From: Hoplostethus atlanticus
Lineage: Eukaryota; Chordata; Actinopteri; Trachichthyiformes; Trachichthyidae
Direction: 5' to 3'
Assembly: GCA_034670405.1 (NCBI GenBank)
Contig: JAXDDX010000004.1
Location: forward strand, 5,477,501 to 5,541,500
Length of the DNA stretch: 64,000 nucleotides
Shown here: positions 36,880 through 49,200 of the stretch, piece by piece
Layout: each line of letters starts with the position of its first letter
How positions within the stretch are numbered: the stretch's first letter is position 1
The notes under the pieces: generated by a model
What the model was told of the DNA's origin: nothing
Database searches by the model: none
What the model saw: only the letters and a program-made list of their open reading frames with translations
Position numbers and translations under genes: made by a program

Positions 36880-39800
36880 CTCTCCGGTGTTATCTAATGT
36901 GTAATGTGTTTGGAGTCTGTTCAGTGGGGATAAAGTGTTACAAGATGCTCATTTAGAGCTGTATTGTGTAAAATGAGTTGTTTTGGCCAAAGCTTTTGTC
37001 TGCAGTGGTGAAAGAGGCAATTACAGCTCTCATCACAGTCATCATCCCTTGTATCTCCCAGCAGCTGAGTGTTAAGTCCTTATTCAGTGAGTCACATCTG
37101 TTCTGTGTTGGTTATTCATCTTTTTAACCATGTCATCATATAAATATATAATGCAGAATTTAAAACGGGACCTGTTTGGTCTGTAGGGCCATAATTGGTG
37201 TCTGGTCTGTCTAGTAGTTCCCATTATAACATTGTTAATAGTTCTCCACCTTGAACACATACTAAGAATGAAGGACCACATACGGTATCATGTTGTAAAT
37301 TGGACTTATCCAGCTGTAACCAATGCATTATCTAACAGAAACAATGTTTTGTTTTTTACGGTGATATATTACTGAAATAGTGTAAAATATTATCTGATAT
37401 CCTTATTGTTGCTATGTTGATTTTACACATGACATTTTACACATGGTTCAATAAAGTGACTTATTTGAAGCTGAAACAAGGTCACTGTGATATATATAGC
37501 CCACTAATGAAGTGGAATTTTATTTGCCATCCATGTCCAATATTGTGTGTGTGTGTGTGTATAAGGGTGGATGAGAGCGAGAGAAAGAGTATACTCTCTG
37601 TATACTCAATTTAGCATCATACTCCTCTGTGATGTAAATGTCCAGCTATCTTTAAGTGGCAGCAGAGAGCCAATATTCATTTCTCCACATGGTGTGTTAG
37701 ATTGTCCATTGAATAAAGTCTACATGAAGTCTGTAGTCTGTGCAATTTCATTCATTATTGTTGCTTATCAATTAGCCACGTGGTTACCAAACTGGGCTCC
37801 AGGGGACCTACAGGGGTCCTTGAGGCGGTTCTAGGCTGTTCCCAGCAGTAATAGTAGTAATAGCAGTAATTTCACTCCCTAAGTGTGCGCAATGAGAGGT
37901 GCGTATTGACCATAGGTTTCACCCTCTCCACTTGTGAAGCCGGTTATGTAGCCTAATTCTGTATCAAGTCAAATCAGATCGCACTCCTTTCGATAAAATC
38001 TACATGGGTGTGAATGTATTTCGGGGTCCTGGACATGGAGCGTTTTGGGAAACCTGTGTATCTTCTTCCAATCGGAACACGTGGAATGAATTGGTGCGGA
38101 GCAGGTGAATACAAGAGCAAATCAATGTTGTCTTTAACATTGTCAATTACCATGACCATGAAAATCGGACTTCAGCTAATTGAATTTGGAGAATGCCGGC
38201 GACTACTAGTCTACCATTGATATGTCAATTGATTGTAAACTCTTGTCAATGCACTAACAAAGCGTTGTGGTAACGGGGAAACACGGGAAATGACGTGAGG
38301 TCTGAAAGGTCAGGGAGTTAAAATTTGATTGGCAAACATCCCTGATTCAAAGGTAATACACGTCTCTGGAAGGCGTTGATATGGAAAACCCGCCTGTGAT
38401 GTCCCTTACGAGAAAGAACTAATCCTATAATAAATGTAAGATAAACAACGCAAAACTGTACGTCTCAATAAGAATATTACATTTAAACCATATAGGACAT
38501 AAAAAATAAAATACGATAAGGTGACTGTAAATGTATCATTCATTACGACTGACACATTATAAGTCCAAATAGGCATATTAGAGGTTATAATAGTGATTGT
38601 TAGTTTGAGACTGGGTACTGAGTGAGTTTGAAATAACAGGCAACGGATCTATTTTTTTTTTTTTTATCTAACTGGAGGTGACTCACTTTAAGGAACACGT
38701 GTGCTGTCAGAGGGAGCACACCTCTCCAGCCCTTCCTTTCTTCTCCTTCAGCTCAGGCAGACTGGGCTTCAATACAGAGGCATGGCTGCACAAGGCTGGT
38801 AGGACTCAAACACAGATGCTGCCATCAAGTTCTGGTATTTAACTTGTTCTCATTTTGAAATCTGACATCCCTAAGAGGTACTGTTTGATTTAATTTGTTG
38901 TTTCATGTATGCTGGTGATAACTAACCAATCAATTTAACTAATCAATTTTGCATGGATTTATTTGATTTTATTCTTTGTTTTTTATGGTAGATTAATGGT
39001 TATTTAATAGTATATTATTCCATCAAGATAAAGTAACCAAGGATTTTATGAATTCTCTTTTTTTTTTGTTTTACTTCAAATGTCTTAGGGGGTTATAAAT
39101 TGCCTATTGTGGTTCTTCAAATGACAACCGTTGTATGGTGAATAATGTGTTGCTGGGCACTTCACTTTATCACTGGTCATGATTCATCAAATCTTCACGG
39201 GAAAGAAAAATCTAAACTGACATTAATTCTCCGGTGGAAATAACATTATGACACATTTTGTGTTCAAGAGGTCATTAATAAGCACTTATTCATATTCAAT
39301 AATAGGATAGAGAAGGTTCTCAAATGTCTGATAACCATGTGATGAAGTGGCTGCCCCATTTCTTTTAATACCCAGTATTCGGATTTGGCTAATCTGTTGA
39401 GCAATGAGATGATGGTGATGATTTTCTAAATGTTTAAAAAAAATAATAATCCTACCATTATCTTGTGGCTATCACATGATCAATTTCTCTGTTCAAAATG
39501 AAAAGTTTCTCACAAAACAGGATGCACAGTACACAGTCATTTAGAAATATTTGTAAACTTTTCTCATTCAGTTTGGACATGATCTGTCATCCTCAGTTCT
39601 TCTTACAGATTCAAATATAAAAGCCATGCAGACACTCACATGCTCACTCGCTTCCTTGTTTTCAAGTGTTGCCTTTTGTGTTCATGAGCCAGTTGGTTGA
39701 GCTGCAGCCATAAAAGTAACATCTAACCTGACAACCAGCTGTCTGGCAGGCAGATGTTTTGAGTCTATGGTGTGGGATGCCAAATATAGAGAAATCAGTG

Positions 39801-40412
39801 ATACCATGCAATGCTGCCATTTTCATGATCCTGTATACATTGACACATTACATTGCCATTGACTTCAGTGTAGACTACACAGGTAAAACGGATGAAGAGT
39901 GGCTGACAAGAAACAAAGAAAGGTGAAAGAAATAAGGAAGGCGAAGGAGAGAGTGAGAAGGCAGAGAGAGATGAGAGATAGTGGTGATATATTGTGAAGA
40001 ATAAGAGACCTGAAAGAGGGATCAAGTTTGAGGTCATACAAGCCCTGGTCCTGCTTATTAATGAGGTTGAGTGGGTGATCAAAATGAGATGTGACTCAGT
40101 CCTCCTTCACTCATTGAGTGTTTCATTACATGTTTCAGCATAATGCTGATAAACCTTTGTGTCAAAGCAAAATGATCTGGCCTTGTTATCCAGGCAATTA
40201 TGTTATTATGAGTAGACAAATTAAGTGAAATGAGAATTTAAAGTGCTAAATAAATGTTACATTAGATGTCAAATACAGGCCATTCTGCATCATCTCATGA
40301 TAAGCTGCATAAATGATGAATCAGAATCAAAACACTATCTGTTTGCTATTATAGTTTTACTGTTTATATTTTAATTCGATGTTATTCTATCTGTCTTGTG
40401 TTGTCTGCAGTC
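36880..40412. other. Intergenic region between ccdc32 and the prlhr-like gene
   Basis: Contains the ccdc32 3' UTR (to about 37460 or 37735) and then A+T-rich sequence with no convincing exon. An acceptor-like 'ttgtctgcag' lies two bases before the receptor start codon, so at least one noncoding receptor exon probably lies in this stretch. A diverged repeat end is listed separately at about 38490-38600. Confidence 0.5.
38490..38600. repeat. Possible second solo end of the 60.4-60.9 kb element
   Basis: Reads 'accatataggacataaa', then 'acgataaggtgact', then 'cattataagtccaaataggcatatta', matching the order of blocks in the right end at about 60838-60930. The match is degenerate. Confidence 0.3.
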
Positions 40413-42036
40413 ATGGACCTGGAACCGTCACTGAACAATTCCTGGAAGAACTTTTCTCTTCCAGCTTCCTCCTGGTCTTCATCCTTGTCTGACTCTTCAT
40501 CCTCCTTTTCATCCTCCTTCTATAATTCCTCTTCCTCCTCTTTCTATAACTCCTCTCACGCCTCCTTCTCAGCCTCCCCGTTCTCCGTCCCCCCCTTTTC
40601 TGGGCTAGATGTCCTGTTTGACCTCAAGCCTCTCTTCATCCCTCTCTACTCTGCTGTGGTCCTCGTAGCCTGCTGTGGTAATCTCCTCCTGCTCCTGCTC
40701 ATCTGGCTGGACAAGACGAGACACAACACTACTAACTTCCTCATCGGTAACCTGGCGCTTGTCGACCTGGTCATGTGCGTCTTCTGCGTCCCATTAACAG
40801 CCTCCTATGCTTTTGACAAGCGTGGATGGATATTTGGATGCTTTATGTGTCACTTTGTCACCATCATGCAGTGTGCAGCTGTCTATGCAGCGGTCTTGTC
40901 CCTCATGGCTATCGCAGTGGATCGTTACGTTGTTGTGGCTTATCCCATACGCAAGAGAGTGGGTTGCCAATTCTGCTGGGGTCTGGTGGTTCTGATCTGG
41001 CTGTCCTCTCTGGCGCTGTCCACGCCCACAGCGCTTCACACCGTCCACCTGGATCTGCGGGCTGCAGGACTACAGATGGCCGTTTGTGAAGAGTTCTGGA
41101 ATGGACAGGAGCGAGGCCGCCTCATCTATTCCTGTTTCATCCTCTTCTTCTCCTACTTTGTCCCACTGGCTGCTGTCTCCATTTCCTACTGCGCTATATC
41201 CTATCAGCTGAGACAGAGGACCACATCAGGCTTGATGGCGTCTACAGCCCTGAGATCCGCACAGGCCGCCTGGAGCCGAAGGAGGAGGAAGACCTTCTGC
41301 CTGCTGCTGGTGTCTGTTCTCTGTTTTGCCTTCTCCTGGCTCCCTTTACAGGTGTGGAAGAATAGGTGGATAGATTGATTGACAGATTGATGGATGGATG
41401 AAAATATGAATGAAGGAATGAATGAATGAATGAGTGAGTGAGTGAGTGAGTGAGTGAGTGAGTGAGTGAGTGAGTGAGTGAGTGAATGAAGGAATGAATG
41501 AATGAATGAAGGAATGAGTGAGTGAGTGAATGAGTGAGTGAGTGAATGAATGAATTATTAAATGAATGAGTGAGTGAATGAAGTAATGAGTGAGTGAGTG
41601 AGTGAGTGAGTGAGTGAGTGAATGAAGGAATGAATGAATGAAGGAATGAGTGAGTGAGTGAGTGAGTGAGTGAGTGAATTATTTTGATGGATTATAACAT
41701 AACAGAACCTTACAGGTGGTGAATCTGATCCGCGACCTCGACACAGACTTCTCCATCTTGGGAAAGAATTCGGTGAACGTCATTCAGGTGTGTAGTCACC
41801 TGTTGGCTATGAGCTCCGCCTGCTACAACCCTTTTATCTACGCCTCATTACACGACAAGCTCTTGTCCTACCTCTGTCAACACTTCCTATCCCGGTGGAG
41901 AGGAAAACAAAGAGAAAGGGGTCAAGGGTCAAGCATCCTGACAATGTCACACAGACTGCCACATCGTCACAACTCCTACGTTCTGGCAGATATACCAGGC
42001 AACGGTGGGAATAATATGATTCCTCAAGGCAACTGA
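40413..42036 (+). CDS. prlhr: Prolactin-releasing peptide receptor-like GPCR (class A, RFamide type)
   Basis: A plasma-membrane peptide receptor. Exons are 40413-41351 and 41716-42036, phase 0, giving 419 residues. The N-terminus is very rich in Ser with several Asn-X-Ser/Thr sites. TM1 ends with the GN motif, TM2 has NFLIGNLALVDLVMC, and TM3 ends with DRY (residues 170-172). The second extracellular loop has VCEEFWNGQERGR, very like CEEFWGSQER of PRLHR. TM6 has FSWLPLQ joined by splicing to VVNLIRDLD, and TM7 has SSACYNPFIY (Asn about 351). The joined segment matches the unspliced mammalian LPLHVFNLLRD, which fixes the intron precisely. An upstream frame from a GTG at 40398 is not a start. 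Fish have several prlhr paralogues (prlhr2 types), so the symbol is at family level. The ligand is inferred. Confidence 0.88.
41385..41686. repeat. GAGT/GAAT tetranucleotide repeat filling the prlhr-like intron
   Basis: About 300 bases of GAGT and GAAT units with rare GAAG units make up nearly the whole 364-base intron between the two receptor exons. Near-identical blocks such as gaatgaaggaatgaatgaatg recur about every 80-160 bases, indicating internal duplication. Confidence 0.97.
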
Positions 42037-42479
42037 CATGCTTAGCCAACTTGCTTTAGGGGGGGGGTGATGGGTGAAAATCTCCTGATGTGATGATGTC
42101 CTCCTTCACTCCAGACTTCGTGATAACCTTGACAATCTTGATAATCATGCTAAAAGCATAATGACATGAGCTTGTAATTTGGCAGGTGATGATGATGAGG
42201 AGAATTCAATTTAAGCACGGTCAAACTCAGAAACAACAAACCCCACCAAAATGGGCTCACCAGATTTTCCCATTACAGCCACATTGTCATACAGGTCAAC
42301 AACACAACAGTTCTGTCTCTTTGGCTGAAGTGTAAAAAAGGTATTCACATCACCGTGCTATGAATGAGTGTTTTCTGCTTGTAATGATAGCATAAATAGC
42401 ATAAATGTATGGATGTCTATGGACTGAAATAGTCTGTGTCTGACTGTCACTGAGAAATATTGAATGTGTTGTGTTGTGA

Positions 42480-43610
42480 CACACAAGTGGAGGCACGCAT
42501 TGCTGCATGTCTGGCAGACATCTCGGAGTGGATGTCGATGCACCACCTGAAGCTCAACCTGGACAAAACTGAGCTGATGTTCCTCCCGGGGAAGGGCTGT
42601 CCGCACCGAGACCTGGCCATCACCATTGATAATGCTGTGGTGACGTCAACTCGGACTGCGAGGAATCTGGGTGTGACCCTGGACGACCAACTGTCGTTCT
42701 CGGCAAACATCGCATCAGTGACGCGCTCCTGCAGATTCCTCCTCTACAACATCAGGAGGATTCGCCCCTTCCTCACTGACAAGGCAGCGCAGGTGCTCAT
42801 CCAGGCTCTTGTCATCTCCCGCCTGGACTACTGCAACTCCCTCCTTGCTGGTGCCCCGGCGTTTACCATCAGACCTCTGGAGCTTGTTCAGAAAGCTGCA
42901 GCTCGTCTGGTGTTCAACCGCCCCAAGTTCTCCCATACAACTACCCTTCTCCGTTCTCTACACTGGCTCCCTGTAGCGGCTCGCATCCAGTTCAAGACCC
43001 TGGTGCTAGCCTATAGGGCAGTGAAAGGAACAGCTCCTTCTTACCTCCAGGCTATGGTCAAGCCTTACACCCCCGCCCGACCACTTCGCTCTGCTGCCTC
43101 GAGGCGACTGGTTGCCCCGTCGCTCAGAGGGCCCTGCGGCCGATCTACATGGTCACGGCTTTTCTCTGTTCTGGCCCCGCAGTGGTGGAATGAACTCCCC
43201 ACTGATGTCAGGACAGCAGAGTCGCTGCCCATCTTTCGCCGCAGGCTGAAAACCCACCTCTTCAGGAAACACTACCCTGACCCTTCCCCTTAGCCATGCC
43301 TATTTGTCGTCAATTATGTGTCTGAGCTCTTGTTTATTGGCTCTTGTTCATTTGATACACTTATTTGTCTTAGCTCTTGTTTATTTGATTCTCTTATTTG
43401 TCTCATTTGTTTAAGATATAGTAGGTTGCTAACTTATTGCACTCTTACCTTAACACTAGTTATGCTCTTAGTTGCTTGTTTAGGAAGGAAATGCACTTAC
43501 GATTTCTGGTGACTAGTAGTTTTCTTGCCTACCTATGTTGAATGCACTTATTGTAAGTCGCTTTGGATAAAAGCGTCTGCTAAATGACTGTAATGTAATG
43601 TAATGTAATC
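42480..43610 (+). mobile_element. 5'-truncated L2/CR1-type LINE with reverse transcriptase C-terminal frame
   Basis: An uninterrupted frame (stop at 43291-43293) covers the end of a non-LTR reverse transcriptase: WMSMHHLKLNLDKTELMF, NLGVTLDDQLSF, VISRLDYCNSLL, KAAARLVFN, LHWLPVAARIQFK and a typical Leu/Arg-rich end. The catalytic YxDD-containing part is missing because the copy begins just after it. The 3' end has 'gtcgctttggataaaagcgtctgctaaatga' written here in two blocks, followed by a short TGTAA repeat tail (to about 43610), which is typical of L2-clade elements and their SINE partners. The intact frame suggests a fairly recent insertion. It lies about 440 bases downstream of the receptor stop, on the same strand. 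Confidence 0.88.
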
Positions 43611-44561
43611 TCATCCGTATGTTAGGAAGTCTACTTCAAATGCTGATTTTGCTCTTATAGCTTCATAGTTTTTCATTTTCTTCTTCTCATTCTTGTACAT
43701 ATTTAGTTTATATTAACTAAAGTATATATTAACTTGATGGCATGTATATTTATAAGCACTGTATTCCATAATACGGAAAATGAAAATGTGCTGCTTTGAT
43801 CCAAGTATTTATGTCCCATTCCTTTCTGTAATAATATTTTAGTATTATTGTATGTCAAGCAAGCTATATGCATCATACAGTGTTTTTTTAATGTTGAATT
43901 TCAATAAATAGTGTGTTTTGAAATGTCTTTCCTACTACATCCATTTCATGTGGATGAAGGGGATAAAAGAGGAACTTGTAGGTTTTCTGTAATGATAAAT
44001 GATAATAATAAATTAATTTATTTTATTCAGTCTGGATTTTTGAGTCACTGAATACTTTTCACACACTATTTTGTGACATTTGAGGAAAACAACAGTTTGC
44101 CAAAGTATGCAATGTCTCACCTTAAATGCACAGAGGATAGAAATATGTTTATTTTGCATGCAAAAAAATAGTAAATAGCAAATAGAAAATCATCTTGAGA
44201 TAAAAGCTGAAAAAACTGCTAAATTCTTAACAAATCCCCAGTTGTGTGAAATATAAATTATGGGACTCCCACATTATCATTGTCCCATTTGTAGGTTATG
44301 AAAATAACAGCCCTTCCATATATAAATATTTAATTGCAATAAATACATGCAAGTACATGCAAATGAGTGAAAGTTAACTTGTGTTGAAATTGAATCAAAG
44401 CTTCAACACGCATAACAACCTTGAAAATAATTTCTTCTGAACTTATCCCATTTAGTCCCTTAAGAGACAGACCACTGTTGACAGCTCCAAATGTGTGAAA
44501 TTTAAGCATTTTACATATATACTAGATGTACCCAAGATGCACTTTGACCACTGCAACAAGG

Positions 44562-44563
44562 TT

Positions 44564-44599
<36 letters not shown>

Positions 44600-44601
44600 T
44601 C
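44562..44601. repeat. TTTC tetranucleotide microsatellite
   Basis: Ten uninterrupted TTTC units. Confidence 0.97.
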
Positions 44602-44699
44602 CTGAACACTCACATAGCAATCACTGAGCAGCTCTACTGAAGGATGAGTCATCCCCTTATGGAAGAAACCTTTCTAATGAAATAAAAAAAATCCCTTCC

Positions 44700-44960
44700 C
44701 AAGACAAGATGAAACTATATTGATCCTGTGGGGGAAGTGGGTCGTTACAGCAGCAAATAGTAATAGGATACAGCAGGGTAAAACAAAAAAAATACAATAT
44801 AAGCACGAAATCAGAATATAAGATAAACAATAAAACAATAAAGATAATAACAATGACACAACAAAATAGAATCTAAACAATTATGGGATTCTATTAACAT
44901 ATGCAACTGACAATTTCAACACGTTAAATAGACTGTATGGGTGGAAAGTACAGTTACTTA
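44700..44960 (+). repeat. Dispersed repeat, probable LINE 3'-end fragment (second copy)
   Basis: Contains 'actatattgatcctgtgggggaagt', then 'gttacagcagcaaatag', an A-rich stretch, and ends near 'tagactgtatgggtggaaa'. Its opening and closing blocks match the segment at 6390-6560. Strand is assigned relative to that copy. Confidence 0.4.
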
Positions 44961-46154
44961 CAGATGTTACTAACAGACTCGATTGCTTACTAAAATATAA
45001 GGCTGTACTTTTGATCATATCAGAAAAGTGTAACTACCGTCAACACGGAAATCCTTATCGGTGCAGCCAGGGCGCCTACCAGGAATAGTCCAAATGAGCA
45101 TTTGATATGGAAATCATTCCAATTAATGATCCTGCTATCCACATGAATGGTTGTATTATGAACATCCTTTATGAAAATGAAAGTGCAAGTGGTCAACTAA
45201 TTAGGAAATTAATTAGCAGTATCCATATAGTAATAGCTTGTAACTAGCTAATATGTAAATTGAAGAGAAATGAGAGGCCCTCTTTTTTCTGAGTGTTCTG
45301 GAGTTGTTTTCCTGAACTCATCTTAGTGTAGCTGCCACCATCAGACTCATCTAACTCGACTGTGGCTCACAACATGGAGGCTGGGAAACATGAGCAGGGA
45401 AACAGTGGAAAACAATACCCAAAGATATCTGGCGTTTGTGATGTCTATAGCAGTTGCCCAGCAATACAAAAACACCACACAGCAAAAAAGATAATCTAGG
45501 TATAATATTTACAGGCTCTCAGTTCACATCATGCTCTTACAGCCTCTCATTTCTCTCATCTAGACTCACAAGGCTGTGGAAAGAAAACATTTCTCATGTA
45601 ATCAGAGCAGTCTTACCTGGATGGCACACTGCAAGCAAAGGTCAAAACATAAAATAATTGGTAAGAGCTTTGACAGACCAAAGCAATCTTGAATGTCAGA
45701 TTAGTAAAAGCTTAATTGTTTCCTCTCCATTTAGATGAGATTGTTCTCTGCAGGAACCAAAGGGGCAACAGGAGCAACTCAGTGTTCTGAGCATTTGACC
45801 CTGGATCTGGCTGTTAAACCAGGAGGTTCAAGAAGGTAACAGACAGCATTGTCTTCCAGTCATACGAAATTACCTACAGCATAAGTAGGAATTCACCAGC
45901 TTAATGTCAAACTTTCTGAAGCAAATATATTTGTCCAGCCTTACAAAGGGCAGAAAGCCTCACCAGTCCCAAAAGTTTCAAATGTCTTTGTGAAGACTGG
46001 AAAAACTAGAATGAGTCAGTCCGTGGAACGCCTTGCAGGTGCACAGTTAAAACACCTCAGAATTTATCTTTAAATGTACAACATGTGTTCAGTGAGCTCT
46101 GATGAAACAATTGAAGGCATTTCACCATTTTCATCTTTTCCATCAATCATTTTT

Positions 46155-46212
46155 AGAGCCATTACATTACATTGCAATCATTTAACAGACACTTTTATCC
46201 AAAGCGACTTAG
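46155..46212 (-). mobile_element. L2/SINE-type 3' tail fragment
   Basis: On the minus strand this reads 'taagtcgctttggataaaag', then 'tgtctgttaaatgattg', then short TGTAA repeats. It is the same tail as the LINE ending near 43610. No head is attached, so it is a severely truncated copy. Confidence 0.75.
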
Positions 46213-49200
46213 TTAATAAATTCCTGTGGTCCAAACAATGCTGTATTGTGCAGAATAGGTTTAGAAAAATTGAAAAATGACTAATACCAATGATGAAAGT
46301 CACACAGATGCTTTAAAATGACAGAGCATAGAAATCGGTCTTACATTTAACTGACTTCATATACCCTCACAAATTTCTGGTATTTACTGAAAGTATCTTA
46401 TCAATGAAAGTATAATCAATCATTTGTACTGGATGTTACTGCAGAAAACAAAAATAGAGAGCATATAGTTGCAAAGCCATGCACACACATACACATGCAT
46501 GCCGGCACATACACTACTAATAAATAATCCAATATAAATTGACGAAGCTCAGCCTTCAGACTCTTATCCCACACATGTATGCTCTTGCAGATGTAAATGA
46601 TGCCCCCCCCCATGCCATCAAAAACATCATAAGCTGATTGAGTAGTGCCAGAGACATTATAAATATTCATCCCAGCCCTGATTTCAAGAGGTTTAGAGGC
46701 TTGTTTTTCGTGTCATGATCTCGGCACCGTAACAGATAAGGAGGACATAATCATTTCAGAGGGGAAGAGGTGAATAAATTACGTAGGTAGCCAGAAAAGA
46801 CAAAGGCTTGAAGGATTGAAAAGGATATGGACACTTTGATATATGCTGTGTTTGACTGTTTATTTATTTATAAAATTTATTATCCGTGTTTTTTCCCTTG
46901 ACATAAAGAGTGAATGAGAGATATCAAGGAAATTCCACAATGAAAAGAAAATGTTCCTATTGTTGCTTGTAGTAGGAAGGGAAGTTTGATTTTCCTCTCA
47001 TTGTTGTAGAAAAGAAGAAAGAAAAAAGAAAGCAAGTAGGTCCCCATAATGAATGCCAAGCTTTCTGAAACAGCAGCCACTCAGACAGCCAGATTCAATA
47101 CAAGAGTCTGAATGCATTTCTGATCATCTCATGCAGAAAGAAGCAAACAGACAATGAACGTGTGATGGTCAGATGGCCGCGCATTGTCCAAAATGAATTA
47201 GATGATGAGAGAAAGTAGTTTGATTACATATGATTACAACTACAATCCCTGTTATGGTCATAACCCATAAATAATGCTTTCCAAATATAGTGCAAGCCAC
47301 CTATAAATAACAGAATATGGTCTTAGCCCCTTGGAAAGAGAGAATGCAATATATTGCAGCTATCCTCGCACTAACGATAGCAAACAGGTTGCCTTTTCTT
47401 TTGAGACTAACCCGCCTAACAAACCATTTGACACATCAACATGAATAGCAATATCTTTGAAACCCTTTGAATTTTGAGTGAACACTCAAAAATATCTCTG
47501 TCTTACGAGTGGAGACATGAAGGCATTGGCTGAGTATGCCACCATGTGGGGAACAACAGTTACTACCACTGTCAATTCAGCCAAGGTATCTGCTTATACC
47601 ATATTAAAGCCTCAAAAATCACTCACACACAAATGCTTTTAAACTCATATATTATTTATTACAATTAAATATTTTTCTTATATTACAGAGATCCATTTGA
47701 AACCATACAAATAATCTGTGCTGTGATTAATATTTCCAGGATATTCCCAAAACTCCATGCAAAGAAAATTAACAAAAATTCACATCAGAGGAACCAATGG
47801 TTAGGTATAATTTCTACACACCTGGGAATGAACTGAAATTAATGTTTCAATACCCTTCTCACTCTTTTTGGTACAAACAATTCTTTGTGGTTATTCAAGA
47901 TCAAACCAGCATTATCTGACACAAATAAAAGGCATTTGGAAGGTGCGTTAAAACAACAGTTAACTGCTTGTCCTTCTCTCCATGGAAAAAAGCTTGGAAT
48001 AAAGGTTAATGGGAACAGGCACAGAGGGCCATGTAAGACATAGTAAGTAACACACATCTTCATTACACATAAGTAGGTTGCTGAGTGATTCCTAAGGCCG
48101 CTATATGTAAGTGGTTTCCAACTCTGGTCCAGAACACCTAAGGGGATTTTAAAATGCAGAACTACATGCAGTGTAGTATACCTTCTTCTATCATGCTGTA
48201 TTGTGCTGTGTGGGTGACACATCCACCATCCATCCGTAGTTCAATGAACAGTTTCAGTCAGTGGAAAAGGTTTCTTATGTGTATTTTGCTGGAGACTGAT
48301 AACCTTTGGTTTACTGAGAAGGCAGATTTAGAGGGCAGGGTGGGGACAACTGACATGGAAATGACCAAATTGAAATTCTCCATCATTCAGTAATGGAACA
48401 GATAAATTAGATTTATTTTCAAAATAAAACATTTATCCATTATAAATGGAATTGTAATGAAATTCCACTTTCTGAATTAACAAGATTCAAAACGACTCAA
48501 CCTCACCGGATGTAAAGCAGACGTAGGCAGGATGTTGGTATTTCAAGTTTGATCCAAACCTGGGCAGATGTTTGCCAAATGTGTCAAAATAGGAGTGCTG
48601 ATCAAGGATCAGTTTTGCCTTTCAGATCTTATGAATGTGAAGGACAGTGATGCAAGATCAGCACTCCGAGAAGCTTTATCAACACAGGATGAGATCTCTG
48701 ATCCACATGTTTCCAAAGGAAAGGCTGGGAATGTTCAATAAGGCAGCAAGAACAAGGGCATAGGCTAATGGCATGGTAGGTTCATCATTGTACGATTAGG
48801 TATCATTAGGGTGAAGAGGCAAACCTTTACCGTCTGAGGAGAAGTGAAAGGATTGCGGGAATAAGACAAGGGTAATGAGAGGGTAAGGAAGCTAGGATAG
48901 GCCGAGGGACGTTTTGGTCCTGCAGATGAGCATCTCTGGTTACTTGTTAGCAGAATTAGTTCGAGCTGTATGAAATCCTTCCAAATACTCTGAGCGTGTC
49001 CACAAACTTTCTTGGAGGGTTATACAAATGTTGAAACAGCATTTAATTGGCTCCACGGGGCAAGCAAGCTCAATCAGTCACAGAAAAGTACAAGAATGAA
49101 TTTCAAATACTATTGCAAACGACTTGCACACCTTTGTTAATTCATCTTAAAGACAGCGCAGCTAGGGAGGAGCAATAGCCTCTACCTCCTTTCTACTCAG

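Noticed and set aside
47839-48222. 127-codon minus-strand frame downstream of bahd1
   Set aside because: No family resemblance, no splice context, and A+T-rich composition like its surroundings.
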